A stretch of DNA of 64,000 nucleotides from Acidobacteriota bacterium (GCA_029569255.1 JAKQUO010000048.1:62001-126000); one strand, 5' to 3'. Shown: positions 49,888-58,659, counted from the first letter of the stretch. Numbers and translations: made by a program. The notes: generated from the letters alone by a model not told the origin.

Positions 49888-50031
49888 GGTTCTCTTCCAT
49901 TTTCTGTGGGTGGCTATGGGATCGGTTGCCAGGTGCTCGAGGCGCGTGTCGGGACATGTACCGCCCCGGTACGTGTCCCGTGGGCCTCCCATTTGCCGGC
50001 CCATCTGACCCACACAACGTGGCAGAGAACC
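49888..50031. repeat. Larger hairpin element with dispersed repeat, copy 2
   Basis: Outer arms GGTTCTCTTCCA (49888-49899) and TGGCAGAGAACC (50020-50031) match at 11 of 12 positions; the neighbouring TTCTGTGGG and CCCACACAA extend the stem. Inside is GGGACATGTACCG...CGGTACGTGTCCC. From 49938 to 50031 the sequence repeats that at 28279-28402 but lacks its second hairpin. It lies directly before the papain-like gene. Confidence 0.7.
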
Positions 50032-50056
50032 ATCAATCATAAGAAAGGAGGAGGAC

Positions 50057-50950
50057 ATGGACGGGACGAGAACGCGCGGTTTGGGCTGGATCCCGGACTT
50101 CCCCGATTTCCGGGACTACACCGAGGCGACGCCCGATGTCCGCGACGCGCTCGCGCCGACGGGGCTCGGCGCCGCCGCCCGCGGCCGTCCGGGCCCGCCG
50201 CGGCTCGCCGCCGCCGTCGACCTCCGGCCCTGGGCCTCGCCCGTCGAGGACCAGGGCGCTCTCGGCTCCTGCACGGCCCAGGCCGGCGCCGGGGTCATCG
50301 AGTATTACGAGCGCAAGGCCTTCGGGCGCCACATCGACGCCTCGCGCCTGTTCCTCTACAAGGCGACCCGGAACCTCATGAAGGCCAAGGGCGACTCGGG
50401 CGCCTTCCTCCGGACGACCATGGGGGCCATGGTGCTCTTCGGCGTCCCGCCCGAGAAGTACTGGCCCTATTCCGACGCCGGGGAGGCGTTCGACCGCGAG
50501 CCGCCCGCCTTCTGCTACGCCTTCGCCCAGAGCTACAGGACGCTCCTCTATTACCGCCACGACCCGGCCGGGGCCGACCGGTCCGACGTCCTCGACCGGC
50601 TGAAGGCCCATCTCGCCGCCGGGCACCCGGCCATGTTCGGCTTCACCGTCTACAGCTCGATCGACCAGGCCGAGGCGACCGGCCGCATCCCGGTCCCGCA
50701 CGGCCGCGAGCGCGTCGAGGGCGGCCACGCCGTCGTGGCCATGGGCTACGACGACGCCATGGCCATCGCCAACGCCGCCGGGGGCGAGGCCTGCCGCGGC
50801 GCCCTGCTCGTCCGCAACTCCTGGGGCAAGGGCTGGGGCGAGGCGGGCTACGGCTGGCTGCCCTACGCCTACGTCCTGCGGGGACTGGCCGAGGACTTCT
50901 GGTCGGTGCTGAAGAAGGACTGGATCGACACCGGCGAGTTCAAGCTCTGA
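50057..50950 (+). CDS. Papain-like (C1 family) cysteine peptidase
   Basis: 297 residues, AAAGGAGGAGG just before the ATG. The C1 fold is complete: N-terminal GWIPDFPDFRDY, then DLRPWASPVEDQGALGSCTAQA with catalytic Cys72, EGGHAVVAMGYDD with His224, and RNSWGKGWGEAGYGWLPYAYV with Asn254. There is no signal peptide and only a short pro-region (residues 1-50), so it may stay in the cytosol or leave by another route. Cuts proteins or peptides. The ribosome site is next to the large hairpin at 49888-50031, which might influence translation. Confidence 0.9.
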   Translation: MDGTRTRGLGWIPDFPDFRDYTEATPDVRDALAPTGLGAAARGRPGPPRLAAAVDLRPWASPVEDQGALGSCTAQAGAGVIEYYERKAFGRHIDASRLFLYKATRNLMKAKGDSGAFLRTTMGAMVLFGVPPEKYWPYSDAGEAFDREPPAFCYAFAQSYRTLLYYRHDPAGADRSDVLDRLKAHLAAGHPAMFGFTVYSSIDQAEATGRIPVPHGRERVEGGHAVVAMGYDDAMAIANAAGGEACRGALLVRNSWGKGWGEAGYGWLPYAYVLRGLAEDFWSVLKKDWIDTGEFKL

Positions 50951-50960
50951 GGCGGGCGCC

Positions 50961-52709
50961 TCACTTCGCCGCGCGGTCTTCGATGAGGACCTGGAGGACC
51001 TCCATCTCGTCGGCGTCGAACCAGATCTTGGAGCACGACAGGCACTTGTCGACCGGCACGAAGTACTGGTAGTTGTACGGCCGGGCGACCATCCGGTAGC
51101 CGCAGCTCGGGCAGGGGACGCCCGCGTCCAGGGCGGCCTCGATCTTCTGTCTCTTCAAAGGATTGAGGGTGACCTTGTCCCGGAAGGCCCGGGCCTTGGC
51201 GACGAGGGCCTCGGAGAAGGCGAGCTCGCGGCGGGCGACGATCCGGTCGACCGAGGCGGCGTCGACCAGGCGGCCGCGGCACCGTCCGCAGACGCGGACG
51301 GCGACGCCTTCGTAGAACGCCTCGGCCAGGGGGACGCGGCAGCGCGGGCAGAGGTTCTCCCGGCCCGGCGACAGGGGCTTCTTGCGGGCCAAGTTGAAAA
51401 GGGCCGTCCGGACCTGAGGGAACTCGCGGGCCCGGGCCTCGATCCCTTCCTGGGTGTTCTTCACCCGCATCGCCGGCGAGAAGCGCGGCCGGCAGAGGAG
51501 CTCGGGAACGGTGAACGGGCCCTCCCAGGGCCCGTCCCCGGCGCCGGCCAGCATCCAGACCCGGGCCTCGTCCCCGGCGGCCGGCGGCGCGTCCCCGGCC
51601 CCGGGCGCGGCCGGGAAGAGCTCCAGCTGCTCCGTCCGCTGCTCCTCGTAGGACCGGAGGACGCCGCGGGCGTCGGCCCGGGCCTTGTCCTCCGCCCACA
51701 CGGCGTGGGCGATGGCCGGGGGCTTCTTGCGGACCATGGCCGCGAGGAGGCCGATCCGCTTCATGAGCGGCGGGTGGGAGCTGAGGATCCGGCCGGCCAG
51801 GGTGTCCGGAGTGTCGCGGGCGTCCGGCCGGACGATGAAGAGGGGCGCGTAGCTCAGCGGGAAATCCCCGACGAAGGAGTTCTTGACGTGGGCCTTGTAG
51901 ATGATCCGGGCCAAGGCCTCGGGGGCCCGGCTGAGCTCGACCGCGGCCGCGTCGGCCAAGAGCTCGCGCTCGCGGCTGACGAGCATGCTCAGCAGGCGCA
52001 TGACCAGGGCCGAGACGGCCACGGCGGCGTAGAACAGGACGGGGGGGAAGCCGGGGCCCGTCCTGCGGCCGGCGGGGGGGCAGTCGGCCCGGTCGTCGGT
52101 CTCGGGCTCAAGGGCGTCCTTGAGCTTCTCGAACAGGTGGGCCAGGGAGCAGACGAGGGTCAGGTAGAAGGCGTCGCCGCGGGCGATGTGGGCCAGCTCG
52201 TGGGCGGCCACGGCCTGGAGCTCGTCCCGCGTGCCCTCGGCCAGGAGCCCCTCGGTCACGGCCACGGCCGGCGTCCCGTCCTCCTCGATGACGGCCAGGG
52301 AGTTGACGGCGAACGAGGGCAGGACGTAGGCGTTGACCCGGGGCAGGCCGGCGGCGATGCGGATCTCGTCGACGGTGTTGAGGAGCTGGAGATGGTAGCG
52401 GTCGGAAGCGTCCGGCGTTTGGGCCTGGAGACGCTTGAGGATGAAGCGCGGGCCGTTCTTCCGGGCGTCCAGGAAGTGCAGGGCGGCCGTGACGACGGCC
52501 ACGGCCAGATCGGCCAGGAGGAAGCGCGGCCAGAAGCCGGGCGCGGAGAGAAGGCCGCCGCGGAAGGCGAGGCCGAAGGTGGCCAGCAGGGCCAGCCCGA
52601 TGAGCCCGAAGCCGACGAAGTGGAAGGCGAGGACCGCCCCGAAGAGGGGGAGGCTGCGCCGCCGTTGGCGCCTCTGGACCTCGTAGAAGTCGCGCGGCCG
52701 TGTCGCCAT
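50961..52709 (-). CDS. M48 family metallopeptidase with GYF-like and zinc-ribbon domains
   Basis: 582 residues. Two membrane segments near the start, then the M48 domain with H170-E-L-A-H174 and the third ligand region SRERELLADAAAVELS near residue 255, as in HtpX/Ste24 membrane proteases. Residues about 378-425 resemble a GYF_2 domain (VWMLAGAGDGPWEGPFTVPELL). Two zinc ribbons follow: CPRC...CGRC (residues about 457-485) and CPSC...CLSC (about 535-565), the zf-TFIIB type. This multi-domain add-on is uncommon for M48. It probably degrades misfolded membrane proteins. Converges with the papain-like gene (10-bp gap). Confidence 0.88.
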   Translation of the reverse strand: MATRPRDFYEVQRRQRRRSLPLFGAVLAFHFVGFGLIGLALLATFGLAFRGGLLSAPGFWPRFLLADLAVAVVTAALHFLDARKNGPRFILKRLQAQTPDASDRYHLQLLNTVDEIRIAAGLPRVNAYVLPSFAVNSLAVIEEDGTPAVAVTEGLLAEGTRDELQAVAAHELAHIARGDAFYLTLVCSLAHLFEKLKDALEPETDDRADCPPAGRRTGPGFPPVLFYAAVAVSALVMRLLSMLVSRERELLADAAAVELSRAPEALARIIYKAHVKNSFVGDFPLSYAPLFIVRPDARDTPDTLAGRILSSHPPLMKRIGLLAAMVRKKPPAIAHAVWAEDKARADARGVLRSYEEQRTEQLELFPAAPGAGDAPPAAGDEARVWMLAGAGDGPWEGPFTVPELLCRPRFSPAMRVKNTQEGIEARAREFPQVRTALFNLARKKPLSPGRENLCPRCRVPLAEAFYEGVAVRVCGRCRGRLVDAASVDRIVARRELAFSEALVAKARAFRDKVTLNPLKRQKIEAALDAGVPCPSCGYRMVARPYNYQYFVPVDKCLSCSKIWFDADEMEVLQVLIEDRAAK

Positions 52710-52755
52710 GTCCGCCGGGAATCATAACGGAATCCCGGCCCGCCGGTCAATTGAA

Positions 52756-52788
52756 GAAAGGGGACACACACGGTGTGTGTCCCCTTTC
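52756..52788. repeat. Left palindrome of the RAYT element
   Basis: 16-bp perfect arms (GAAAGGGGACACACAC and complement) around one G at 52772. Expected to be the hairpin read by the RAYT protein. Confidence 0.85.
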
Positions 52789-52839
52789 CGATTTCAATGA
52801 GAATCCTCGATGAGAACGAGCGTCTATATAGATGCCCCC

Positions 52840-53445
52840 ATGCCCCGAACAGCCAGATTGGTCATCCCTGATGTGCCGCATCACATCATTCAGCGTGGAA
52901 ACCGCAGGCAACCCGTGTTTTTTACGGATGAGGATAGGAAGTTCTATCTAACACTGCTGCTCAAATGGAGTAACATAGCCCGGCTATCCATTTGGGCTTA
53001 TTGCCTGATGGAGAACCACGTGCACTGCGTAGGCGTTCCGCATCTCCCGACAAGTCTGGTTATGACCTTTGCCCAAGTGCATAGGCGATACTCTTCCGTC
53101 ATCAATAAGCGCTATGGCTGGCGGGGCTATCTCTGGCAGGGCCGGTTCCTTTCCTATCCGATGGACGAGGCCTATCTTTACAGGGGCATTCGTTATGTTG
53201 AATTGAATCCAGTCCGGGCGGGACTCGTACCAACGGCCGCAGATTATCCTTGGTCAAGCGCCCGGGCCCACATCTTCGGAGAGGAGAGCATGATCCTAGG
53301 CCGAAATCCTTTGGGAATGTCAGGCGTGGAATGGGCAAAATACCTTGCCGAAGGGAACCAAAAGGTCGAAGCCGAGGTCTTCAGAGAATGTGCTCGGTCT
53401 GAGCGGCCCTTGGGCGGCGAAGCTTTCCTGAAAAGGTTTAGATAA
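52840..53445 (+). CDS. REP-associated tyrosine transposase (RAYT, IS200-like)
   Basis: 201 residues from ATG 52840, the family's usual MPRTARLVIP start. HUH motif MENHVH (His60, His62) and a candidate catalytic Tyr84 in HRRYSSVIN; then GYLWQGRFLSYPMDEAYLYRGIRYVELNPVRAGLV and DYPWSSARAHI, all Y1 transposase marks. RAYTs nick single-stranded hairpins and spread REP palindromes. The stop codon TAA overlaps the right palindrome. Base composition differs from the neighbours. It should be active, as all key residues are present. Confidence 0.95.
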   Translation: MPRTARLVIPDVPHHIIQRGNRRQPVFFTDEDRKFYLTLLLKWSNIARLSIWAYCLMENHVHCVGVPHLPTSLVMTFAQVHRRYSSVINKRYGWRGYLWQGRFLSYPMDEAYLYRGIRYVELNPVRAGLVPTAADYPWSSARAHIFGEESMILGRNPLGMSGVEWAKYLAEGNQKVEAEVFRECARSERPLGGEAFLKRFR

Positions 53446-53472
53446 GGGGACACACACCGTGTGTGTCCCCTT
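53444..53472. repeat. Right palindrome of the RAYT element
   Basis: 14-bp perfect arms (AAGGGGACACACAC and complement) around one C at 53458. It overlaps the transposase stop codon and ends 7 bp before the next promoter. Confidence 0.85.
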
Positions 53473-53479
53473 TCTTTGG

Positions 53480-53508
53480 TTGACCTGGGGTGGCGGCGGA
53501 CGTATAGT
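53480..53508 (+). promoter_or_regulatory. Predicted promoter of the tricorn-like gene
   Basis: TTGACC (53480-53485), 17 bp, TATAGT (53503-53508). It begins 7 bp after the RAYT element's right palindrome. Confidence 0.65.
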
Positions 53509-53538
53509 GGAGGGACTTCCCGCTTTCAGGAGGCCGCC

Positions 53539-56500
53539 GTGAAGAGACCCCACTGCCGTTCCGAAGCCCGCGCGTTCGCCCTGGCCGCTCTCGCCGCCGT
53601 CTCGCTGGCCGCCGGCGCCGCGCCGCTCGCGGCCGTCGACACGTTCGACACGAGGATGCTGACCCAGCCGGCCGTCTCGGCCGAGCGGATCGCCTTCGTC
53701 TACGCCAACGACATCTGGACGGCCGACCTCGAGGGCCGGGACGTCCGGCGCCTGACCTCGGACGTCGGCGCGGAGACGGCGCCGGCCTTCTCTCCCGACG
53801 GCCGCCTCGTCGCCTTCAGCGGCCAGTACGACGGCAACACCGACGTCTACGTCGTCCCGGCCGGGGGCGGCGTCCCCAAGCGCCTGACCTGGCACCCGGC
53901 GGCCGACATCGTCCAGGGCTTCACGCCCGACGGACGGTCCGTGCTCTTCACCTCGTCCCGGTTCTCCGACAACCGCTCCTACTCCCAGCTCTTCACCGTG
54001 CCCGTCGCGGGCGGCGAGGCGACCATGCTCAATGTCCCCTACGCCTTCAAGGCCGCCGTCTCGCCCGACGGGCGCTCGATCGCCTACAACCCCTTCCCGG
54101 AGGCCTTCACCCAGTGGAAGCACTACCGCGGCGGCCGCTTCTCGCGGATCTGGATCTTCGACAACGCGGCCGAGTCCGTCGTCAAGGTGCCCCAGCCGGA
54201 GGGCCGGTCCAACGACGTCGACCCGATGTGGTTCGGCCCGCGGATCGTCTTCCGCTCCGACCGCGACGGCGAGTTCAACCTCTACGCCTACGACCTCGCC
54301 TCCAAGTCGGTCAAGCGGCTGACCGAGTTCAAGGACTTCCCGGTCCTGTCCGCTTCCGGCGGCGCGGGCAAGGTCGTCTTCGAGCAGGCCGGGGCGCTCC
54401 ACCTCTACGACGTGGCCGGCGGCACGTCCAGGCGCCTGACCATCGGCATCGCCACCGACCTCCCCGAGCTCCGCGAGCGCTTCGCCAAGGGCTCGCAGTG
54501 GGTCCGCGGCGGGTCCGTCTCGCCGGCGGGCGCCCGGGCCGCCCTCGAGTTCAGGGGCGAGATCGTCACCGTGCCGGCCGAGAAGGGCGATCCCCGCAAC
54601 CTCACCCAGACGCCCGGCGTCCACGAGCGCCACCCGGCCTGGTCGCCCGACGGCGCGTCCATCGCCTACTTCTCCGACGCCTCGGGCGAGTACGAGCTCC
54701 ACGTCGCCGCCCAGGACGGCAAGGGGGCCGTGAGACGGTACAAGCTCGGCGGGGCCGGCTTCTACGGCTCGCCGACCTGGTCCCCGGACAGCCGCAAGAT
54801 CGCCTTCAGCGACAACTCCCTGACCCTCTTCTGGATCGACCTCGCGACCGGCGCGGTCAAGAAGATCGCCTCCGAGGCCCTCTATCAGACGGGCGGCCAG
54901 GCCGAGATGCGGTCCGACTGGAGCCCCGACTCCAAGTGGATCGCCTACACCCTGGGCACGCCGACCTTCTTCCGCCGCGTCCACGTCTATTCGCTCGACC
55001 AGGACAGGTCCTATCCCGTCACCGACGGCCTGAGCAGCGTCGAGGAGCCGACCTTCGACGCCGAGGGCAAGCACCTCTGGTTCCTGGCCTCGACGGACGC
55101 CGGCCCCGTCGCCCAGTGGTTCGACATGTCGAACTCCGACCTGCGGCTGACGTCGTCCCTCTACCTGGCCGTGCTGCGCAAGGACCTGCCCAATCCGCTG
55201 GCCAAGGAGAGCGACGAGGAGAAGCCCAAGGAGGAAAAGAAGGAGCCCGACAAGCCGGCGGCGAAGCCGGGCGCGCCGGCCCCGGCGGCCGTCCGCATCG
55301 ACTTCGACGGCCTGGAGAACCGCATCGTCACGGCGCCCATCCCGGCCGGGGTCTACAACAACCTCGCCGCCGGCGACGGCGGCAAGCTCTTCTACCGCAA
55401 GGTCGATCCGCCCCCGACCCCGACCTCGGGCGGCCAGGGCGAGTCGTCCATCCGCGTCTACGACCTGGCCAGCCGCAAGGACGAGGCCTTCGGGCCGGCC
55501 TGCGACGGCTTCGAGCTCTCGGCCGACCGGAAGAAGATCCTCCTCGCCTCCCGCGGCGCCTGGTCGATCATCCCGGCCGCCGGCAAGCCCGAGCCGGGCA
55601 AGGGCCGGCTCGACCTCGACGCCGTCAGCGTCCGGGTCGTCCCCGAGGCCGAGTGGAAGCAGATCTTCGACGAGGCCTGGCGGATCAACCGCGACTATTT
55701 CTACGACCCGGGCATGCACGGCGCCGACTGGAAGGCCGTCAAGGCCAAGTACGCCGCCTTCCTGCCGCACCTGGCCTGCCGGGCCGACCTCAACCGGCTC
55801 ATCCAGTGGATGTGCTCCGAGCTCGGCGTCGGCCATCACCGCGTCGGCGGCGGCGACACGCCGGCCCAGCCGGCCCGGGTCCCCGGCGGCCTGCTCGGCG
55901 CCGACTACGCCGTCGAGAACGGCCGCTACCGGTTCAAGAAGGTCTTCGGCGGGCTCAACTGGACGCCCGAGCTGCGGGCCCCGCTGGGCGAGCCCGGCGC
56001 CGAGGTCCGGGCCGGGGAATACCTCCTGGCCGTCGAGGGCCGCGACCTCGTCCCGCCCGAAGACCTGTTCGCGCGGTTCGAGGCCACGGCCGGCAAGATC
56101 GTCGAGGTCACGGTCGGGCCCGACCCGAACGGCGCGGGCGCGCGGACGATCAAGGTCGTGCCCGTCGCCGACGAGGGGGCGCTGCGCAACCGCGACTGGG
56201 TCGAGGGCAACGTCCGCAAGGTCCGGGAAGCGACGAACGGCCGCGTCGCCTACGTCTACGTCCCCAACACCTCGACGCTCGGCCACGTCTATTTCAAGCG
56301 CTACTTCTTCCCCCAGGCCGACAAGGAGGCCGTCATCGTCGACGAGCGCTTCAACGGGGGCGGGCTGGTCGCCGACTACTACCTCGACTGGCTGCGCAAG
56401 CCCGTCTCGGCCTACTGGGCCATGCGCTACGGCGCGGACCTCAAGACCCCGAGCGCCTCGATCCAGGGCCCCAAGGTCATGATCATCAACGAGTCGGCCG

Positions 56501-56847
56501 GCTCGGGCGGCGACCTCCTGCCCTACATGTGGCGGAAGTTCGGGGCGGGGAAGCTCGTCGGCACCGCGACCTGGGGCGGCCTGGTCGGGACGCTGGGATT
56601 CCCCGTGCTCATGGACGGCGGCAGCGTCACGGCGCCCAACCTGGCCTTCTGGGACGTCGGCGAGGGCTTCGGCATCGAGAACGTCGGCGTCCCGCCCGAC
56701 ATCGAGGTCGAGCAGACGCCCAGGGACGTCATCGCCGGACGCGACCCGCAGCTCGAGGCGGCCATCAAGGTCGCGATGGACGAGCTCGAGGCCAACCCCC
56801 CGGCGAAGCCCAAGCGCCCGCCCTACCCGGTGAGGGTCAAGAAATAA
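53539..56847 (+). CDS. Secreted tricorn-like S41 protease
   Basis: 1102 residues from GTG 53539 with AGGAGG 6 nt upstream. Signal peptide about 1-35. Two beta-propellers with WD40-like TolB repeats (for example APAFSPDGRLVAFSG, HPAWSPDGASIAYFSD) to about residue 660, a Lys/Glu/Pro-rich linker near 555-585, a helical C1 domain (WRINRDYFYDPGMHGADW), ELGVGHHRVGGGD with the likely catalytic His, a PDZ region, and the C2 domain with NESAGSGGD (candidate nucleophile Ser986). Tricorn cuts oligopeptides into short ones. The export signal moves this activity to the periplasm, unlike the archaeal enzyme. Confidence 0.93.
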   Translation: MKRPHCRSEARAFALAALAAVSLAAGAAPLAAVDTFDTRMLTQPAVSAERIAFVYANDIWTADLEGRDVRRLTSDVGAETAPAFSPDGRLVAFSGQYDGNTDVYVVPAGGGVPKRLTWHPAADIVQGFTPDGRSVLFTSSRFSDNRSYSQLFTVPVAGGEATMLNVPYAFKAAVSPDGRSIAYNPFPEAFTQWKHYRGGRFSRIWIFDNAAESVVKVPQPEGRSNDVDPMWFGPRIVFRSDRDGEFNLYAYDLASKSVKRLTEFKDFPVLSASGGAGKVVFEQAGALHLYDVAGGTSRRLTIGIATDLPELRERFAKGSQWVRGGSVSPAGARAALEFRGEIVTVPAEKGDPRNLTQTPGVHERHPAWSPDGASIAYFSDASGEYELHVAAQDGKGAVRRYKLGGAGFYGSPTWSPDSRKIAFSDNSLTLFWIDLATGAVKKIASEALYQTGGQAEMRSDWSPDSKWIAYTLGTPTFFRRVHVYSLDQDRSYPVTDGLSSVEEPTFDAEGKHLWFLASTDAGPVAQWFDMSNSDLRLTSSLYLAVLRKDLPNPLAKESDEEKPKEEKKEPDKPAAKPGAPAPAAVRIDFDGLENRIVTAPIPAGVYNNLAAGDGGKLFYRKVDPPPTPTSGGQGESSIRVYDLASRKDEAFGPACDGFELSADRKKILLASRGAWSIIPAAGKPEPGKGRLDLDAVSVRVVPEAEWKQIFDEAWRINRDYFYDPGMHGADWKAVKAKYAAFLPHLACRADLNRLIQWMCSELGVGHHRVGGGDTPAQPARVPGGLLGADYAVENGRYRFKKVFGGLNWTPELRAPLGEPGAEVRAGEYLLAVEGRDLVPPEDLFARFEATAGKIVEVTVGPDPNGAGARTIKVVPVADEGALRNRDWVEGNVRKVREATNGRVAYVYVPNTSTLGHVYFKRYFFPQADKEAVIVDERFNGGGLVADYYLDWLRKPVSAYWAMRYGADLKTPSASIQGPKVMIINESAGSGGDLLPYMWRKFGAGKLVGTATWGGLVGTLGFPVLMDGGSVTAPNLAFWDVGEGFGIENVGVPPDIEVEQTPRDVIAGRDPQLEAAIKVAMDELEANPPAKPKRPPYPVRVKK

Positions 56848-56889
56848 GAACGGGGGCGAGGTCCCCGACCCGCGACTAATATAGAAGAC

Positions 56890-57795
56890 ATGAAGTATCG
56901 CGTTCTCGGCCGCACCGGCCTCACGGTCTCGGTCGTCGGCCTCGGCACCTGGCAGCTCGGCGGCGAGTGGGGCAAGACCTTCACCCAGGCCGAGGCCGAC
57001 GCCATCCTCGACAAGGCCGCCGAGTGCGGCGTCAACCTCATCGACACGGCCGAGTGCTACGGCGACCACGCGGCCGAGCGCCTCGTCGGCGACTATCTCT
57101 CCCGCCGCGAGCGCGACCGCTGGATCGTGGCCACCAAGTTCGGCCACGCCTTCAGGGGCTTCATGGACCGGGCCGACCGCTTCAAGCCGGAGGAGGTCAG
57201 GGCCCAGCTCATCGCCTCGCTGCGGGCCCTGCGGACCGACCGCATCGACATCTACCAGTTCCACTCGGGGCCGGACGAGGCCTTCCTCGACGACGGCCTC
57301 CAGGCCGTGCTCGAGGAGGCCCGCCGGGCCGGCATGGTCCGCAACCTCGGCGTGTCCATCCGCGGCGAGGGGAGCGACGTCCAGGCGCGGGAGGCCTTCG
57401 GCCGCGGCTTCGGCGTCCTCCAGGTCGTCTACAACCGCCTCGACGCCCGGGCCGAGTCGGCCGTTTTCCCCCACGCCCGCCGCTTCGGCCTGGGCGTCAT
57501 CGGCCGGGTCCCGCTCGCGAGCGGCCTCCTCAGCGGCAAGTACGGGGCCCTCGACACGTTCGGCCCGGACGACTACCGCTCGACGCTGGGGCAAGAGGAG
57601 GTCGCCCGCCGCGTCCGCGAGGCCGAGCGGCTGGCCGGCGGGGACCCGCCGCTCGGGGTCAGCCGGGCCCGCTGGGCCCTGGCCTGGTGCCTGCGCGACC
57701 CCGTCGTGGCCGCGGTCATCCCCGGGGCCAAGACGCCGGAGCAGGCGGCCGAGAACGCCTCGGCGGCCGACCTACTTTCCGGCCGCATCCCCTGA
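56890..57795 (+). CDS. Aldo/keto reductase
   Basis: 301 residues. TIM barrel with LGRTGLTVSVVGLGTWQLGG, the tetrad Asp and Tyr in NLIDTAECYG, Lys in IVATKFGHAF and His in IYQFHSG, and the NADP region VIPGAKTPEQAAEN at the end. Reduces aldehydes or ketones with NADPH, or oxidises sugars. TAATAT a few bases upstream of the ATG might be a -10 box, which would leave almost no leader. Its last 24 bp overlap the end of the convergent lipoprotein gene. Confidence 0.93.
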   Translation: MKYRVLGRTGLTVSVVGLGTWQLGGEWGKTFTQAEADAILDKAAECGVNLIDTAECYGDHAAERLVGDYLSRRERDRWIVATKFGHAFRGFMDRADRFKPEEVRAQLIASLRALRTDRIDIYQFHSGPDEAFLDDGLQAVLEEARRAGMVRNLGVSIRGEGSDVQAREAFGRGFGVLQVVYNRLDARAESAVFPHARRFGLGVIGRVPLASGLLSGKYGALDTFGPDDYRSTLGQEEVARRVREAERLAGGDPPLGVSRARWALAWCLRDPVVAAVIPGAKTPEQAAENASAADLLSGRIP

Positions 57796-58659
57796 GCCGG
57801 GCCCGAGGCACTCGTTCCGGAACCTCGCGGCGAACTCGTCCACGTCCTTCGGCGAGAGGACCGTCCTCTTCTCGGCCAGATAGGCGTTGAGAATCCGGTT
57901 GAAGCAGGACTGGAAGCGGAGGCGGTCGGTCTTGCCCCTCACGTCGACGGCCGGCTCGTCGTAGAGCCGGACCGAGATGAGGTCCTCGCGGTCCTGGGCC
58001 AGGCTGTAGACGTAGCTGGCCGCGGCGACGCAGCTTTCGGTCGCGCCCTCGAGGTCCTCGTGGGGATTGAGGTCGAAGGGCCTGTCGAGGAGGGCCAGGC
58101 CGAGCAGGCCGATGGGCGTGAGCTCGCGCGAATAGAAGAACTCGTCGCCTTCCATGCGCTGGGACTGGATGCCGCCGTCGCAGGCGCTGCCCTCCTCCCA
58201 GGCCCGGACGAGGCCGAGCCAGGAGCCGGACTTCCGGAGAAGCAGGATGGTGTCGATGTCGGCCTCCTCGCCGGCGTTGAAGGTGACCGAGAGGATGTAG
58301 GTCTCGGCCCCGCCGGTCTGGGGCCCGGCCCAGGCGGAGTAGGCGAAGAAGGGCGCCCGCTTCGTCATCGGGTCCTCCTCGTACTCGGTCACCCACCAGC
58401 CGGGCTGGGCCTCCCACTGGAGGCAGTCGTAGCGCGTCTTGAACGCCGCCAGGTCCAGCTGGCCCTCGCCGGAGCGGTACAGGGCGTTGACCGCGGCCGG
58501 GTGGACGGCCACGCCCCGGAAGGTGAACTCGCCGGGGACGTCCTCGGGGACGGGGGCCTTGCAGGCGGCCAGGCCGGCCGCGAGGGCCAGCAGGAGAAGG
58601 GGGGCCAAGACGGGAGAGGTCGGAAGGGCGGCCGCGGTCCGGCGGTTCGGTGTCGTCAT
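57772..58659 (-). CDS. Lipoprotein of unknown function
   Basis: 295 residues from ATG 58659 (AAAGGAGC 7 nt upstream); ATG 58677 is also in frame. Residues about 15-35 are a lipoprotein signal ending in LAAC, so the mature protein is anchored by lipid at that Cys. The rest (WWVTEYEEDPMTKRAPFFAYSAW, ETYILSVTFNAGEEADIDTILLLRKSGSWLGLVRAWEEGSAC, LRFQSCFNRILNAYLAEKRTV) is not recognised; it contains several cysteines. No catalytic pattern seen. The 24-bp overlap with the aldo/keto reductase gene end is real in both frames. Confidence 0.78.
   Translation of the reverse strand: MTTPNRRTAAALPTSPVLAPLLLLALAAGLAACKAPVPEDVPGEFTFRGVAVHPAAVNALYRSGEGQLDLAAFKTRYDCLQWEAQPGWWVTEYEEDPMTKRAPFFAYSAWAGPQTGGAETYILSVTFNAGEEADIDTILLLRKSGSWLGLVRAWEEGSACDGGIQSQRMEGDEFFYSRELTPIGLLGLALLDRPFDLNPHEDLEGATESCVAAASYVYSLAQDREDLISVRLYDEPAVDVRGKTDRLRFQSCFNRILNAYLAEKRTVLSPKDVDEFAARFRNECLGPGSGDAAGK

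Larger units (their letters stand above)
49349..50056. other. Intergenic region rich in palindromes
   Basis: About 700 bp with no convincing gene. It contains a GGGACATGT hairpin (49654-49695), a larger hairpin element (49888-50031) holding copy 2 of the dispersed repeat, an AGGGGTGA motif (minus, about 49484-49494) and GC-rich hairpins near 49520-49600. From 49700 to 49870 I see nothing clear. Confidence 0.65.
52756..53472 (+). mobile_element. Intact RAYT element with palindromic ends
   Basis: 717 bp from a 33-nt palindrome (52756-52788) to a 29-nt palindrome (53444-53472), enclosing one transposase gene. Both ends have arms (A)AAGGGGACACACAC with their exact complements; the centre base is G on the left and C on the right, so each end is the complement of the other. 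The gene is clearly lower in GC than its neighbours, a sign of recent arrival. No target duplication is seen, as usual for this group. Confidence 0.85.

Noticed and set aside
53320..57594. 1424-codon open frame on the minus strand over the tricorn-like gene
   Set aside because: Same cause: antisense of a GC-rich gene; no family motif, and the plus-strand gene has promoter, ribosome site and signal peptide.
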